A DNA stretch of 64,000 bases. It comes from Alternaria dauci (lineage: Eukaryota; Ascomycota; Dothideomycetes; Pleosporales; Pleosporaceae). The notes below the pieces were generated by a model. It had not been told where the DNA came from. It made no database searches and saw only the letters and a program-made list of their open reading frames with translations. The position numbers and the translations under genes are program-made. Numbering within the stretch: the first letter of the stretch is position 1; every line of letters begins with the position of its first letter. The DNA is taken from the NCBI RefSeq assembly GCF_042100115.1, contig NC_091275.1, forward strand, positions 2,728,001 to 2,792,000, given 5' to 3'. This document shows positions 46,676 to 57,417 of this stretch, piece by piece.

Positions 46676-47677
46676 TCAACCCCATCCCCACAACGTCTTT
46701 ATGGTATCACCGAATGTCGCTTGGCCGGCCTCTCTCCGCTTCATACGAGCTACCCGCTCTTCGATGAATGTCTGCTCCAACTGTTTCGAGACACCCGTCT
46801 GCGCCCGGATCTCACCTACTATGGCCATCCTCTCAATCTCGCGCTCTTCTGGTGTCAGACTTTGAAGCTTCTTTTCGTACTCCTTTCGTACCTCTGGCTT
46901 GATCTGGCTCCAGACCTCGGTATCATCCAAAGCGGTGCTTGATTTGCCAATCTCAGCTACGGACACAGCTTTCCGTGGTGCTGATGATGCGCCACCCACT
47001 GCATCGACAACGTTTCGTTTCGACAAGATGCTCTCGAACTTGGGCACTGGTCGCCCCTCTGCTTTCGCCTTCTCCGCCTCCTCTTCTTGTTGCAGCATGC
47101 GCTGGTAGAGTTTGTCCGCGTGCATTTGTATCCGCTCATCGTCCTCTGGCGATCGCTCGTCCATGGTCATGTATCCGAGCGCCTTCAGAAACTTGGATTG
47201 TATATCGTAGCAGCGGTTGAACTTGCGCGACTCGGCGATGCACATGGTTCCTGCTGACCACCATGACTTTGGATTCCGGAAGCATTCAAATTGTTCCATG
47301 TACTCGAGCGCACAGTTTTCCATGGCTACGCGTCCAATTGAGGCTTTGCGGTCGTTGTAGGCGTCTACGAGATCTCGCAACCGGTCTTGCTCCGACTTTC
47401 CACGGTCGTCGATGATACTTTGAGGGGTATAATTCTTCCACAGGTCTGCATAGCGGCCGTCTTGGAACTGTGATTGCGGTGGGACGAACGGTTTTTGGGC
47501 GTCTGTTTGTGTTTGCGGTTGAGTATGAGCTGGGGATTCGGCGGGCTTTTCTTTGGGAGCGGGCGGCAGTGAGGGTTTGGGGCCGGTAGGCGCTTCTTTT
47601 TTGAGGAAGTCGCGGAGAGATGGATCGAGTTGGTCTTGCCCGTTTGAGCTATCGCCGCTTCCCCAGAGCCAGCCCAT
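46676..47677 (-). CDS. Twin Cx9C (CHCH) mitochondrial-type protein, Emi1-like, 333 aa
   Basis: The start was set at MGWLWGSGDS (47677) because the same frame extends upstream only into sequence without gene character. Residues 122-156 form a twin Cx9C motif: Cys122-x9-Cys132 and Cys146-x9-Cys156. This is the disulphide-bonded coiled helix-turn-helix of CHCH proteins imported by Mia40. The N-terminal 90 residues are Pro/Gln-rich, and the C-terminal half is charged helix with a conserved-looking end (FGDTIKTLWGWG). It resembles the Emi1 group of fungal twin-Cx9C proteins. That name is a guess from architecture. The second residue is Gly, which also permits N-myristoylation and would fit a cytosolic or outer-membrane pool. 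It is back to back with the Ame1-like gene across 194 bp. Confidence 0.7.
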   Translation of the reverse strand: MGWLWGSGDSSNGQDQLDPSLRDFLKKEAPTGPKPSLPPAPKEKPAESPAHTQPQTQTDAQKPFVPPQSQFQDGRYADLWKNYTPQSIIDDRGKSEQDRLRDLVDAYNDRKASIGRVAMENCALEYMEQFECFRNPKSWWSAGTMCIAESRKFNRCYDIQSKFLKALGYMTMDERSPEDDERIQMHADKLYQRMLQQEEEAEKAKAEGRPVPKFESILSKRNVVDAVGGASSAPRKAVSVAEIGKSSTALDDTEVWSQIKPEVRKEYEKKLQSLTPEEREIERMAIVGEIRAQTGVSKQLEQTFIEERVARMKRREAGQATFGDTIKTLWGWG

Positions 47678-47871
47678 GGTCGCGTTGATGTGTGGTCTTT
47701 GTTCGTATTCGCGCCGTGGACAGGTGAAAGTTCCCAAGTTGCGGGGACGGTGAACATGGGTTCGGCCGTCCGAGCTTTGCGACATGTCCTAGCGCGTCTG
47801 GCTCACAACACCGACTCGATTACGCGACAGCGACGACATCAACCCCGACAATTGTTACGACTGACATTGTT

Positions 47872-50125
47872 ATGGCGCCAGTCGGTACGTGCTAATTATT
47901 TCCTAGTCCAGAATCTGGGAGCAATGCTTACAGGTCCGTAGATCGCCGCGAACATCGACAACAACGCGTGCGCGGTGCTGGGTAAGACAGTCTGAGAGAT
48001 CGCGAGACACGCAAACACTGACAACCACAGACCCTCATCTGTCCAGGCTTCTTTTGGCTTCAATTTCGGCGCTCTTGGCTCCCAACCACCCAAACAAGCC
48101 CCTCTCGCGCCCCAAACATCGCCGCGTCGAACTCCAATCCGAAGTACCCCTCGCGCCGCAAATGGCTCAGCACAGCGGCAGAGAAGCGCGTCGCTCCAGC
48201 GCAGCAGTGTCTCGAAACAGAAAAGCACGCCAAAGGATAACGCTGTGACCCCGCAGTTGGGCAAGAGGAAGCGGGGTTCTCCAAATGCGCAACCCGGCGC
48301 AGCCGACGGGGTGGAAGATGAGCTCAGTCCTGATCGGGATGAGACCGTGCGCTCCATCGAGAAGACCCGGAGAGTGGTCGGGACAGTCCCACCTATACGT
48401 GAGGAGCAAGACAATGTGCCAGACGAGTTGTCCATGTTGGATGAGGGCACCAGTACTGTGCGCGAGACAGTCTTCGCCAGATCTACGGTAGTCAAGCGGA
48501 CTCCTCCACAAGTATCGTCGCAAATACGCGCGTCCCCCGGTAGCTTCCACAAAACGACGCCCATTATCGACAGAGTAGAGGAAGCGTCGGTCGCATCACG
48601 GCCATCGACATCAAGACGATCAAAATCGACCGACGCTGGCCCAGCCACACCTAGTCTGCTTCCGAACGGCCAGCCGAGAACATCGTCCGCTCCGCAGTCC
48701 GGAACTGTTCTCGAAACACCAACCGCTGCTCCAACACACGAAGAGGGTGAGGACGAGTTATCACCACAACTCAATGGATCTACACCGCGAGTGGTTGGTA
48801 GCGAACCGCGACCGCAGCCAATGACCCAAGAAGAGACTGAGATGCATGTAGACGAGCTCTCTCCACCCACCCAGCCGACGCCAGTCCAGATCTCACCAAT
48901 AGCAAACGGGATATCAACGCTACAGATACAAGAGCATGAATCTGTAGAGCAAACCACTACGCCGCTGCCGGCCAAACGCAGAAGACCGCGACATGTTTCG
49001 GACAATGGAAATCTGGAAGAGGAAACCCTTCCAAACCTCGCCACGGCGAAGCCCGCCAAACGCGGAAGGCCGCGACGAGTCGAAGAGGATATCCAGAAAG
49101 AAGAGACCCCTCAGACAAAGCCTGCTAAGCGCGGCAGACCAAAGAAAGAAGTTGCAGCCCAGCAAAGTGAACTTGAAGCAACACCAGACGTTCACGAGTC
49201 GAATCAAACAAATGGCGTGAACCCTACAGCGAAAGAAGCAGAAGTTGTCGACGAACTCTCCCCTGTTCGTGAACGAACGCCTATACATCCTTTGGAATCG
49301 ATATCCCGGGAAGAAGATGTTGTGGAAATCTCCAGTGCGGACGAAGAGTCCGACGCATTCGAAGTACCGGAAGTTGAAGAAGAAGCTGAACCTTCTCCAC
49401 GACCGGAAACAGGAAAACTATCTCCCAAGCAGATGCAGCGTACCAAATCTACGACGGAGAAGCCCCCTCGCAAACGCCAGAAATTCATGGGACCGAAGCA
49501 TGCCATCTCCATCATGCGTATCAAGGGCTCTACCGTACGAGGCATCACAGTCGCAGATACTACGCGCACCATCCTAGAAGGAACAATCGACCACCGTCTC
49601 AGCCGCATGGCCGAGAAGTTGCAAACCTCGCAAGATTCTGCCCGACGCAAGGAACTGCGATCCGAGATCAACCTCTCACTTTCCTTCAAGGAGAGCCTCA
49701 ACGAGAAGCTGCTAGACTTGCAGGATGCTAACGACCTCCTGAGCACTAATTTCAAGAAGATCAAATTGCTCAGACGCGATAATGCTGAGTTACGCAGAGA
49801 AATCCTTGGTCTTCAAGACAGCAGACAGGAAATTGCCATCGAACACGACAACATTCAAGCACGTTACGACGCAGCGAAAGCTGAGGCCGAAATCAGAAAT
49901 ACCCTTAGTGACAACATGTTTGAGATCGAAGCGGCAATCAAGAATGGGCGTGACAAGGCACGTAAGGAGGGAAGGGAAGATGAAGGCCCCCAAATTCCAC
50001 TTGGCATGCTGCTGGAAACAGTAGGAAATGACGTTGCCTCGCGTGGCGGCGGTCTTCTTGCCAATGTAAAAGGACTCAATGGGCTCTTGGAGAGAGCTGC
50101 AGGCTGGCTCGAAGGAAGAGCGTGA
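47872..50125 (+). CDS. Ame1/CENP-U-like inner kinetochore protein with AT-hooks, 715 aa
   Basis: Three exons (47872-47884, 47942-47981, 48031-50125) join in frame to 715 residues. Exon 1 codes only 13 bases. The N-terminus MAPVDRREHRQQRVRGAG, then SFGFNFGAL, looks like the short basic motif of Ame1-type proteins that contacts the MIND complex. A long disordered, acidic and Ser/Pro-rich middle contains repeated VDELSP-type motifs. Three AT-hook cores (RRRPRH, RGRPRR, RGRPKK) lie at about residues 330-400. The C-terminal 200 residues are helical coiled coil (RKRQKFMGPKHAISIMRI, TTRTILEGTIDHRL, MLLETVGNDVASRGGG). Ame1 with Okp1 (CENP-U/Q) binds CENP-A chromatin and recruits MIND. I rate the family call as likely but not certain. 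Other nuclear DNA-binding proteins with coiled coils are the alternative. Confidence 0.6.
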
Positions 50126-50907
50126 TTGCACAGCGAATAGCTGGAGGGCGTTTATTCTTGTGTACTTTCGGCTACGATACCCGGCAAAATCGCCACCTTT
50201 GATATGATATTTGTCCTTTTCACATCCCACAATGTTCATCTCACACTGTCTCAACGCGAGCATAGCGATGTTGGAGAAGATATTCACGATGTCTGGATTA
50301 CTGATAATCCAATTTGCGGCAGTGCTACCGGGAGTAGTCGCGTGTGCCTTTTTCCTTTCGGTCTAGCGGCCGCTATGCAGATCTGGGGGACATCGGATCC
50401 GCTATCATGCACATTGCGTAACCGTGCATCATCAAAGACACTGATCTTGCTGTGCGCATCACAGGGTCCAGAGAACCATTAACTTAACAGCCCAGCCGTC
50501 TGGTCAACGCTCATCTGACAGCTCTTTCCACATCTCGTGAATTTTTGAGATCCCATCTGTTCGCGTCTTGACACTTGCACTTTGCCCTTCTCGAACTTTG
50601 CTTCCAAAGGCCAAACTCCCGAGGTCCCATCCTCGTCGTCTCCAATTCTACAAGGTACATCTAGCGTAGACCCTTTCTTAAAAAAAAAGCAAAAGTCTTG
50701 TAGCCAGCCCCCAGTTTCGCTTTCATTCAGGACCTCATCGTTTGCAAGTGGGGAAGCAAAGAACATACCCGGGCGAAGTGATTAGTCTCTGCCGACGTCG
50801 GGGGCATCACCCGACCTATTTCACCAAGTCTGCAGTTTCCCCGACGTTCACCGGATCGATATACCACTCAACTGACGTAAACCGGTCTTTCATCTCCCAT
50901 CTGCAGT
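50126..50907. other. Intergenic region before the F-box-like gene
   Basis: Holds the Ame1-like 3' flank and the promoter of the next gene. A run of nine or ten A residues lies near 50682. No gene could be supported. Confidence 0.4.
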
Positions 50908-52431
50908 ATGACTCGTGGTTCCATCACCTGCGACACTAGCCTCCCAAAAACATCAAAGACGACGTTAGCACCAGCCACGCCAACAGACTCGGTCACACCC
51001 CCTAGGACCCCACCGTCGACAAAATCTCGTCGCAATCCCTCGAACCGATTCTGGGCCCAGGAACAGCAGAGAAGATTATTCTTGGACCACCTGAAACGAT
51101 GGTCCATGAGCCACGACTCGAGCACGTTCTTTCAAGGCAAGATAAGTTTGCTTCCTCCTGAGCCCGGTTCGAATGAGGATTTGGCGCTCGGCAAGACTGT
51201 GACGTGTATCCTGACCGACTCGAGTTTTACCGACTTTAGGAAGACTGTTGCTGTTAGGCTTTTCAAACCGCAAAAGGACAGTAACAAGGGTACCATTGGG
51301 CGATTTGAACGGAATATGAAGAGCAAGAGCATGGACCTGGTTAGCAGCGAGATGGGGGTCGCTGAGCGCCGACAAGATTGCTTTACTGGAGAAGAGAATG
51401 CATGGTCATTATCTGTATCAAAGCCAAAACCATCGACCAGCTACTACAAGCTCGTCATCCGCTACGGCTCCGGCTGGCTCTCGGCACGCGACTACCTAAA
51501 CAAACTCTACTTTTCGCATTTCGCAGCCCGTCTACCAAGCCGACACGTCCACTGCGTGACCGGCATAGTCGACTACATTTTCGGCGTTCGCTCCCAAGCC
51601 CTCGGGCCACCGCCCTGTGACAAAGACACCGTACCCATCCAGCCACTCTTCCACCCCTTCCAGCGCCTACCCACCGAACTCCAGGAACTGATCCTCATGA
51701 CCGCCGTCGGCCTAACCCGCAACTACGATCTCACCAACGACCCCCGCAGAAAAGGCTGCAACAACAGCGCAAAACCCACCGAAAGACACATCAGTCTATC
51801 CACCATGCTACGAATCTCACGCCACATCTACACCACCATGCAACCGTACATTTTCCACCGCACAACCTTCCACTTCGGCCTAAGCGGCACGACAAACTTC
51901 CTCTGGCAATCCGGACCCGTGCACCGCCCCCAGATCCGGCGTCTCGCTTTCCATTTCGGAAAGAATGCGTTGCTGCACTGTGTGCGTTGGTTGGCTGCGG
52001 ATCCCATCTTTGATCTGCTGGAACCGCCGCAGCCGAATGGGGGTTCGGGGTTGCCGCTGTTTTGGCGTTGTCAGTTGCGTGCGCTGGCGCTGGAAGTGCA
52101 TTTGTTGGAGCTGGTGGTTGATATTGAGGGGATACCGAAGGCGGATATTGCGATGGTGGTTAGGATATTGAGAGGGGTGTTTGGGAGTGTGGAGAGGGTC
52201 AAGTTTGTAGAGGGTGCGGCGCCGGGTAAGACGGAAGTTGTTGACAAAGGGGATGAGAGGTTGGCTGGGGTTGGGAAAGGGTCGTGGAGGGAGATGGTGA
52301 AGGGGTATATTGAGAGGTATCGGCACCACATTGGGTGGCATAATTGGCATTTTAAGATGGAGCTGGTGCCGTTGAATGAGGAAGAGGTTGATGGTTTGAT
52401 GGATAAAGAGAGGGAGTTTTTTGACGCTTGA
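50908..52431 (+). CDS. F-box-like protein of the fungal hypothetical type, 507 aa
   Basis: Single-exon ORF starting MTRGSITCDT. After a disordered, Ser/Thr/Pro-rich N-terminus (about 45 residues) comes a region of unknown fold to about residue 240. There PFQRLPTELQELILMTAVG gives the LP.EL...I pattern of an F-box helix. The rest is the alpha/beta-rich tail seen in many fungal F-box-like proteins, with FHRTTFHFG and IRRLAFHFGKN. No leucine-rich repeats or WD repeats are visible. If the F-box is real, the protein would link Skp1/Cullin to a target, but many such fungal proteins lack demonstrated ligase function. Codon use in the second half is noticeably GT-rich compared with the first. No membrane segment or signal peptide is seen. 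Confidence 0.6.
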   Translation: MTRGSITCDTSLPKTSKTTLAPATPTDSVTPPRTPPSTKSRRNPSNRFWAQEQQRRLFLDHLKRWSMSHDSSTFFQGKISLLPPEPGSNEDLALGKTVTCILTDSSFTDFRKTVAVRLFKPQKDSNKGTIGRFERNMKSKSMDLVSSEMGVAERRQDCFTGEENAWSLSVSKPKPSTSYYKLVIRYGSGWLSARDYLNKLYFSHFAARLPSRHVHCVTGIVDYIFGVRSQALGPPPCDKDTVPIQPLFHPFQRLPTELQELILMTAVGLTRNYDLTNDPRRKGCNNSAKPTERHISLSTMLRISRHIYTTMQPYIFHRTTFHFGLSGTTNFLWQSGPVHRPQIRRLAFHFGKNALLHCVRWLAADPIFDLLEPPQPNGGSGLPLFWRCQLRALALEVHLLELVVDIEGIPKADIAMVVRILRGVFGSVERVKFVEGAAPGKTEVVDKGDERLAGVGKGSWREMVKGYIERYRHHIGWHNWHFKMELVPLNEEEVDGLMDKEREFFDA

Positions 52432-53216
52432 TGACTGTGAATGGATGCTAACGACACTGGACGGACGTATTTTGGGTAACGATGTAAGAGAAATGGGTTA
52501 TGAATCATGAGTCACGTAACCGAAATTTCTTTGTATATATTGCTAGGAGTTCCTAGAATGTGTGCTGGTTCCGGGACGATGTGAGGGGCCCTCAAACGAG
52601 CATGATGATTTTTCGGTAACGTCGTTCTTCCGGTGGAGCACACAAACATACTATGATTACCGTGGCCAATCGAGAGTGCTAGGTTCCTTGGGGCAATGAG
52701 GCTCTTCAACGGTCTAGGAACGCGTACCAGCTTTCTTAGCGTATCATATGTCCGAAGAATGTAGTCTTGGAACATCTTTCTACCGACTAAAGTTTTTATG
52801 TCCACCTTGTAAGTTTACCGATTTAAACTATTGCTCAAGTTACCGCCTCACCTTATTTGCGGTATTGTATTTCAAAATCGCTTCGATACCGCACCTGTAA
52901 GAGGTATTTCTCGCCCTATGCTGTAGCAGTTCACCGGCTACGCGAAAAGTTCACATCATCGAGACTTGGAGGATGCGGGAGCATTTTGCAAGATGGAACC
53001 AAAATACCATTGAAGGTGGGGATGCTTGGATCGACGCTACGCCTACGTATGCCCTGTCTTTTGAACCCAACGTCCAAACGCCGATGATTGTAACAGAAGA
53101 AGAAGTAGACAAGACGGGTCTCCCCGAGCCCATACCGAACGCCGTGACTATGCATAGAGACTAGAACAAGAGAAATACAAAACGCTCACACTACACAACA
53201 ACTATTATCTCAGCAA
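52432..53216. other. Convergent intergenic region
   Basis: This region separates the F-box-like gene from kinesin-5, which run toward each other. ORFs here are short and overlap on opposite strands without domain signs. Confidence 0.4.
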
Positions 53217-56200
53217 CTAAGTACTCCCATGACTCCTCAGTTTCCTCCCTGCCGCAAGTCCAGGGCCGACGCTATTGCCAAAATTCGCAATATTCTCCCT
53301 ATCGACGCGGTCGCCAGCGACGCCCACCGTCTTCCTTGTCGTCTTCTTCATGGGAAGCTTACTTGCATCATCGCCATTGGTTCGCATCTTCTTGCTTGGA
53401 GGGGCGCCATTGGTGAGCGAATCGCAAGATGACTGGGATGCGAGATGGGGAAGAGGCTGGGTATGAGCTTCCTGCGCCACCACGTTAACATCTAGCTCCC
53501 GCAAGGAAGTAGGATTGCCTGTTGGGAGATGTGAGATGGTGTGGGCGTGCGCACTAATGGAGCGGGAGAAGTTGGGCTTGTTGGCCGTGAAGGTGAAGTC
53601 GGTTGGAGAACTGAGGGTATTCGTAGCGTCATTGAAGATGGGTTGCTTCGAGGGGCTGCGCGTTGTAGAGTCGGCCGTTGTGGGGCGGTCTCGGAGACGA
53701 GAGAGGATTGTCTCGTGGGCTTCGGTGCGCGGAAGGGTTGAGGGGAAAGTGTAAGAGACGCGTTGGGGAGTTTCGCCAGTGGGATTGTACTCGATCAAGT
53801 CCTGCGAACCAACGACTTCGCGAAGCTCTTGGAGCGGCGCACGAATGTCGGCGTCTGCAGCGAGTGCAGGCAAGGTCTCTTTCAGAATACTTGCTTGTGC
53901 TGACATGTCCGATTCGAGAGATTGAACGCGATCAAATGAGGAAGACAGATGATCGCCGATGCTAGAGTAGGAAGCTGCCACTGTGGACGACAGAGCGCCC
54001 AGCGACGCAGTGTGGGCCGCGTGGTGGGTGTTGTTTTGTTCGCGGACTCGGGCTACGATGTCATCCAGAGCCTGGAGTTGAGTGTCCAAGTGTGCCATCT
54101 GCGCCTCCACTGTCTTGACGGTGCTTTCGTGCACAGATGTAGTGGTTTCCTTAATCGAGGTGGAATGCTGAGTTGCAGCTGCAAAGTCAGACTTGATCTT
54201 GGTCTTGACAGCATCTCTTGACTTTGAGACACCTGTCAGGATGTCTCTCGATTTATCTGACCACGCAATGACACCTTCGGCATAGGCATCTTGCTTCGTC
54301 TCGAATGCAACATTCGCAGTGTTCAGTTCCTCTCGCACAGACTGGAGCTTCTCCTCCAATCTCTTCTCTTGCGCATCCGCGTTCGCGTTAACGATTGCGG
54401 TAATCTGCGACAGGAGCTGTTGGCGATCTTCGGCCGACCTCTGCTTCTCCTCGTTCACAATCTTCACCAGCTGACCCTGAGAAGCTTTGCTCGCCTCGAC
54501 CAATGCCGCATTGGCCTCGACCACTTGCTGGTGAAGCTTCTCGTTCTCACTCTGCTGCTCGCTCAAATCCTTGACTAGATCGTCGAACGTCGTCTTGAAG
54601 TCGCGGCCTAGCCCAGCATAGGATGCGTGAACCTGCGTATGGAAAGCATCTAGTTCTGTGATGATGTTGGCTGAGATTGTTTCTGCCGCCGCTGAGAGCT
54701 CATCGAGCCCTGCGCCAATCTTCGTCTTGACATCTTCACGAAGAGTCTTAATCTCCTCTAGAACTTCGTTCATGTGATCGCGTGCTTGCGCAGTCTGACC
54801 GTTGACTTCTTGCTCGGATGTCTGGTATGCCTCCATCTTTTCCTGTAGGAAAGATTGCGAAGCGCCGAGCTTCTCAAGCTCATCTCTGACAAAGGTTTGC
54901 ATGCGTTCTGTTATGGTGCTCATCAATTGTTCTTGTTGCTGATGAAACTCCTCGATCCGATCTTCCACCATACGAGTAGTATCAACGACTTGAGTTTTGG
55001 AGGAGTTCCAGTTCCGTCTGTTCTGCGATTGGAGTTCCGACTTGCGTCGTATTTTTGACCGCAAGCCATCGATGGCAGATGTGGTCTTGCCGAGTGTTGA
55101 GATCATGTCTTTTCCAACTTCTGCCAGCTCTTGCTCAGTCTTCTGGTGCGCCTTCCGTAGCTCCGTCTCTTCTGCAAGGTTTTCGCGAGTGTGCTGCAGG
55201 ACAATCTCCGTCTTCTCCAGTATGCCCTTGGTGCCGTCCAAGGCCAACTGCGTTTGCTCATTGTCTTTCTTCAAGGTCTGAAAGTTGGTTGTGAGCTTGA
55301 ACAGATCTTCCACCTTATTACGGAGGTTGACCTCCATGGTTTCGAGCCGGTCGCGTTGCTCTTCGCTGAGGATTCGTCTCGATTCGCTGACGGTGGTAAT
55401 CTCGTCGTAGTTCTCCTGCGTGAGATAGACACCATTGCGTTGCCGGGTCGCTATCAGTTCGCTCTTTAGCTTCTCGATTTCGGCGGTGTATTCCTTGAGC
55501 AGAGTCTTCTTGTTGATGGGCTGGTTCATTTGCGGCTTGTTCCGGATGTTCTTCGCGCGGAATGCGTAATCCAGGGTGGATATCGTTTCCTCGAGATTGC
55601 TTTTCGCAGGCGATAATGTTGCGATGATACATGTTTTGGTGCGACCACCGAGTGAATCCTGTAGCAGACGGGTCAATTTTGATTCCCTGTACGGGATGTG
55701 AGAGCTGCGCTCCACGAGCGCGTTGATAACGCGACCCAGCGTTAGCAAACTCTTGTTGATAAGACCGGCCTCTGCTGCGCGCTTGTTCTCAGCACCGCTG
55801 CGCTGGATGTTCTCACTGCCCGCAAGATCGACGAGGTTGAGCTTTCCGGCGCTCAGATACTCCTGGCCATCTTCTGTTGTTCGTTTTATGTAGACGGTGA
55901 TGGTGAAGACTGTGTGACTTCGCGAACTGAGGTCATTGCACTTGGTCGCAGCTACCTGGCGCTTGTGACTTCCGTTGCGCAACATTGTAATTCCCTCAGC
56001 GGCAGTCTTGAGATGGCACTCTTCCATGCCCTGGACCATGGTTGTAGTAGAGCCCTTTTTGCTGTTGTCGTCGTAGATCTTGAGCTTGGTCGCGTCGTCA
56101 GGGGATAAGAGATCGCGAAGTTCTTCGTTGTATAATTCGATGAATGAACATTTGACCGAGTTGTCAATCTCGTCGGCTTCGAGGCGTTCAAAGAGGGCGT

Positions 56201-56823
56201 ACAGGACGCGCGGTACGATACCGGCGGCGTCTGGAAGGGGGAGGACGTTTGAGATGTCACCGGTCATGGTGTAGGTTTTGCCTGTGCCGGTCTGACCGTA
56301 TGCGAAGATTGTGCAGTTGAAGCCGTTGATGACCTGCGGGGTTGTCAGTAGCGTTTGCCATGCTTGTCTCGTCCCAACTCACTTCGTCCAGTATAGGCGC
56401 CACAACTTCGTCGTAGATCATGGCCTGGTCGGCTGCCGGGGAGAAGACCTTGTCGAATTGATATGTCTTGTTGCTCAGCGCACTTGGGCCCATGGAAAGG
56501 TCTACGGCTGTGCCTCTGATTCCGTTGGTCGATACCACGACGCCGCTGTTTTCGCGCACTTCGCGATCGTTGCGCCCTCTACACCGCACGACGACGTTGA
56601 TGTTTGTCTCCTCGCCTCCATCGCCGTCAAAGTCAATTTTGCGCTTGAGGGGCGACGATCTCGGAACTCTCGCGGAAGCCACTGATTCTGCTCTCGAGGA
56701 GCGGCCATCCATTGCAGGCGTCGCGCAACGGCCGCGCGGCAGATGAGGGGGGCGCGTCGTGGGAGGGCGCATGCTCGTCGTATTCCGCTTGACGGGCGCT
56801 CCTGGTCTGGGTAGTCCAGACAT
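53217..56823 (-). CDS. bimC: Mitotic kinesin-5 (BimC/Cut7/Eg5 family), 1185 aa
   Basis: Two exons (56823-56383 and 56333-53217) join in phase 0 to 1185 residues. The start MSGLPRPG was chosen as the first ATG of this frame in a good context and lies about 75 residues before the motor. The motor starts near INVVVRCRGRN. The P-loop is GQTGTGKT at residues 160-167, switch I is NDLSSRSHT, and switch II is LVDLAGSEN. The neck region follows YAFRAKNIRNKPQMNQP. A long coiled-coil stalk then leads to the tail BimC box, TGETPQRVSYTFP, with its expected Cdk1 threonine. Kinesin-5 tetramers slide antiparallel microtubules to separate spindle poles. Length and order match filamentous fungal BimC. It shares a 594-bp divergent promoter with the PHAF1-like gene. 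Confidence 0.96.
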
Positions 56824-57417
56824 GGTGACGTTCGGGGCAGGGTGAACGTATATGCGCTGGGTTAGTATGACATGCGTCTGGTGTTGCGGAACCTGCAGCA
56901 AAGTAAACAGTCGGTAAACACATGGACGCAGGGATCCGCCAGGCACGGACTGCGCGCTACTACCGACAGCCGTCACGAACACCTCGCGCTACGTCAATGC
57001 AGCACCACTTGCACATCTCTATTGCACGCTATCTTTATGTCTTGATCTCACGTAACACATCTCACCTAGTCGTCGTTGTTTTTATATAGTGCAGCATACT
57101 AAAGCCTCCCAACAGCGCAAGGGTTACGCTGTATTCCCCAACGTTTGCCCCGCCACCCCTCATCTGCCGTCGCAGTGTCGCGGATTGTACCTGATTGTAT
57201 AGTGCGTCGTGGCAAGACCGGGCCTCCTGTCATCTTGACTCGGCTGTGTTGATCTCCGTTGTGTATTCCAGGGGCTAGAAGGATATACCCGTTACCCTGT
57301 CCTCGTGGACACAGCACGCGCGTGCGAGCTCCCTGTTATCTACGAGCTAGGCAGCACATCGCCTAGCAAACACATCGCCATTACTTACTACTATCATACA
57401 CCTAGCAAAGACTCACC
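56824..57417. promoter_or_regulatory. Divergent promoter region, kinesin-5 and PHAF1-like gene
   Basis: 594 bp between start codons. No TATA or other named element was fixed by eye. Confidence 0.4.

Noticed and set aside
43040..47677. Secondary-metabolite cluster around the P450
   Set aside because: No backbone synthase, transporter or pathway regulator lies nearby in the window.
47896..49059. 387-codon antisense ORF opposite the Ame1-like gene
   Set aside because: A shadow of the codon usage of the real gene. It is Cys/Ser/Gly-rich with no domain.
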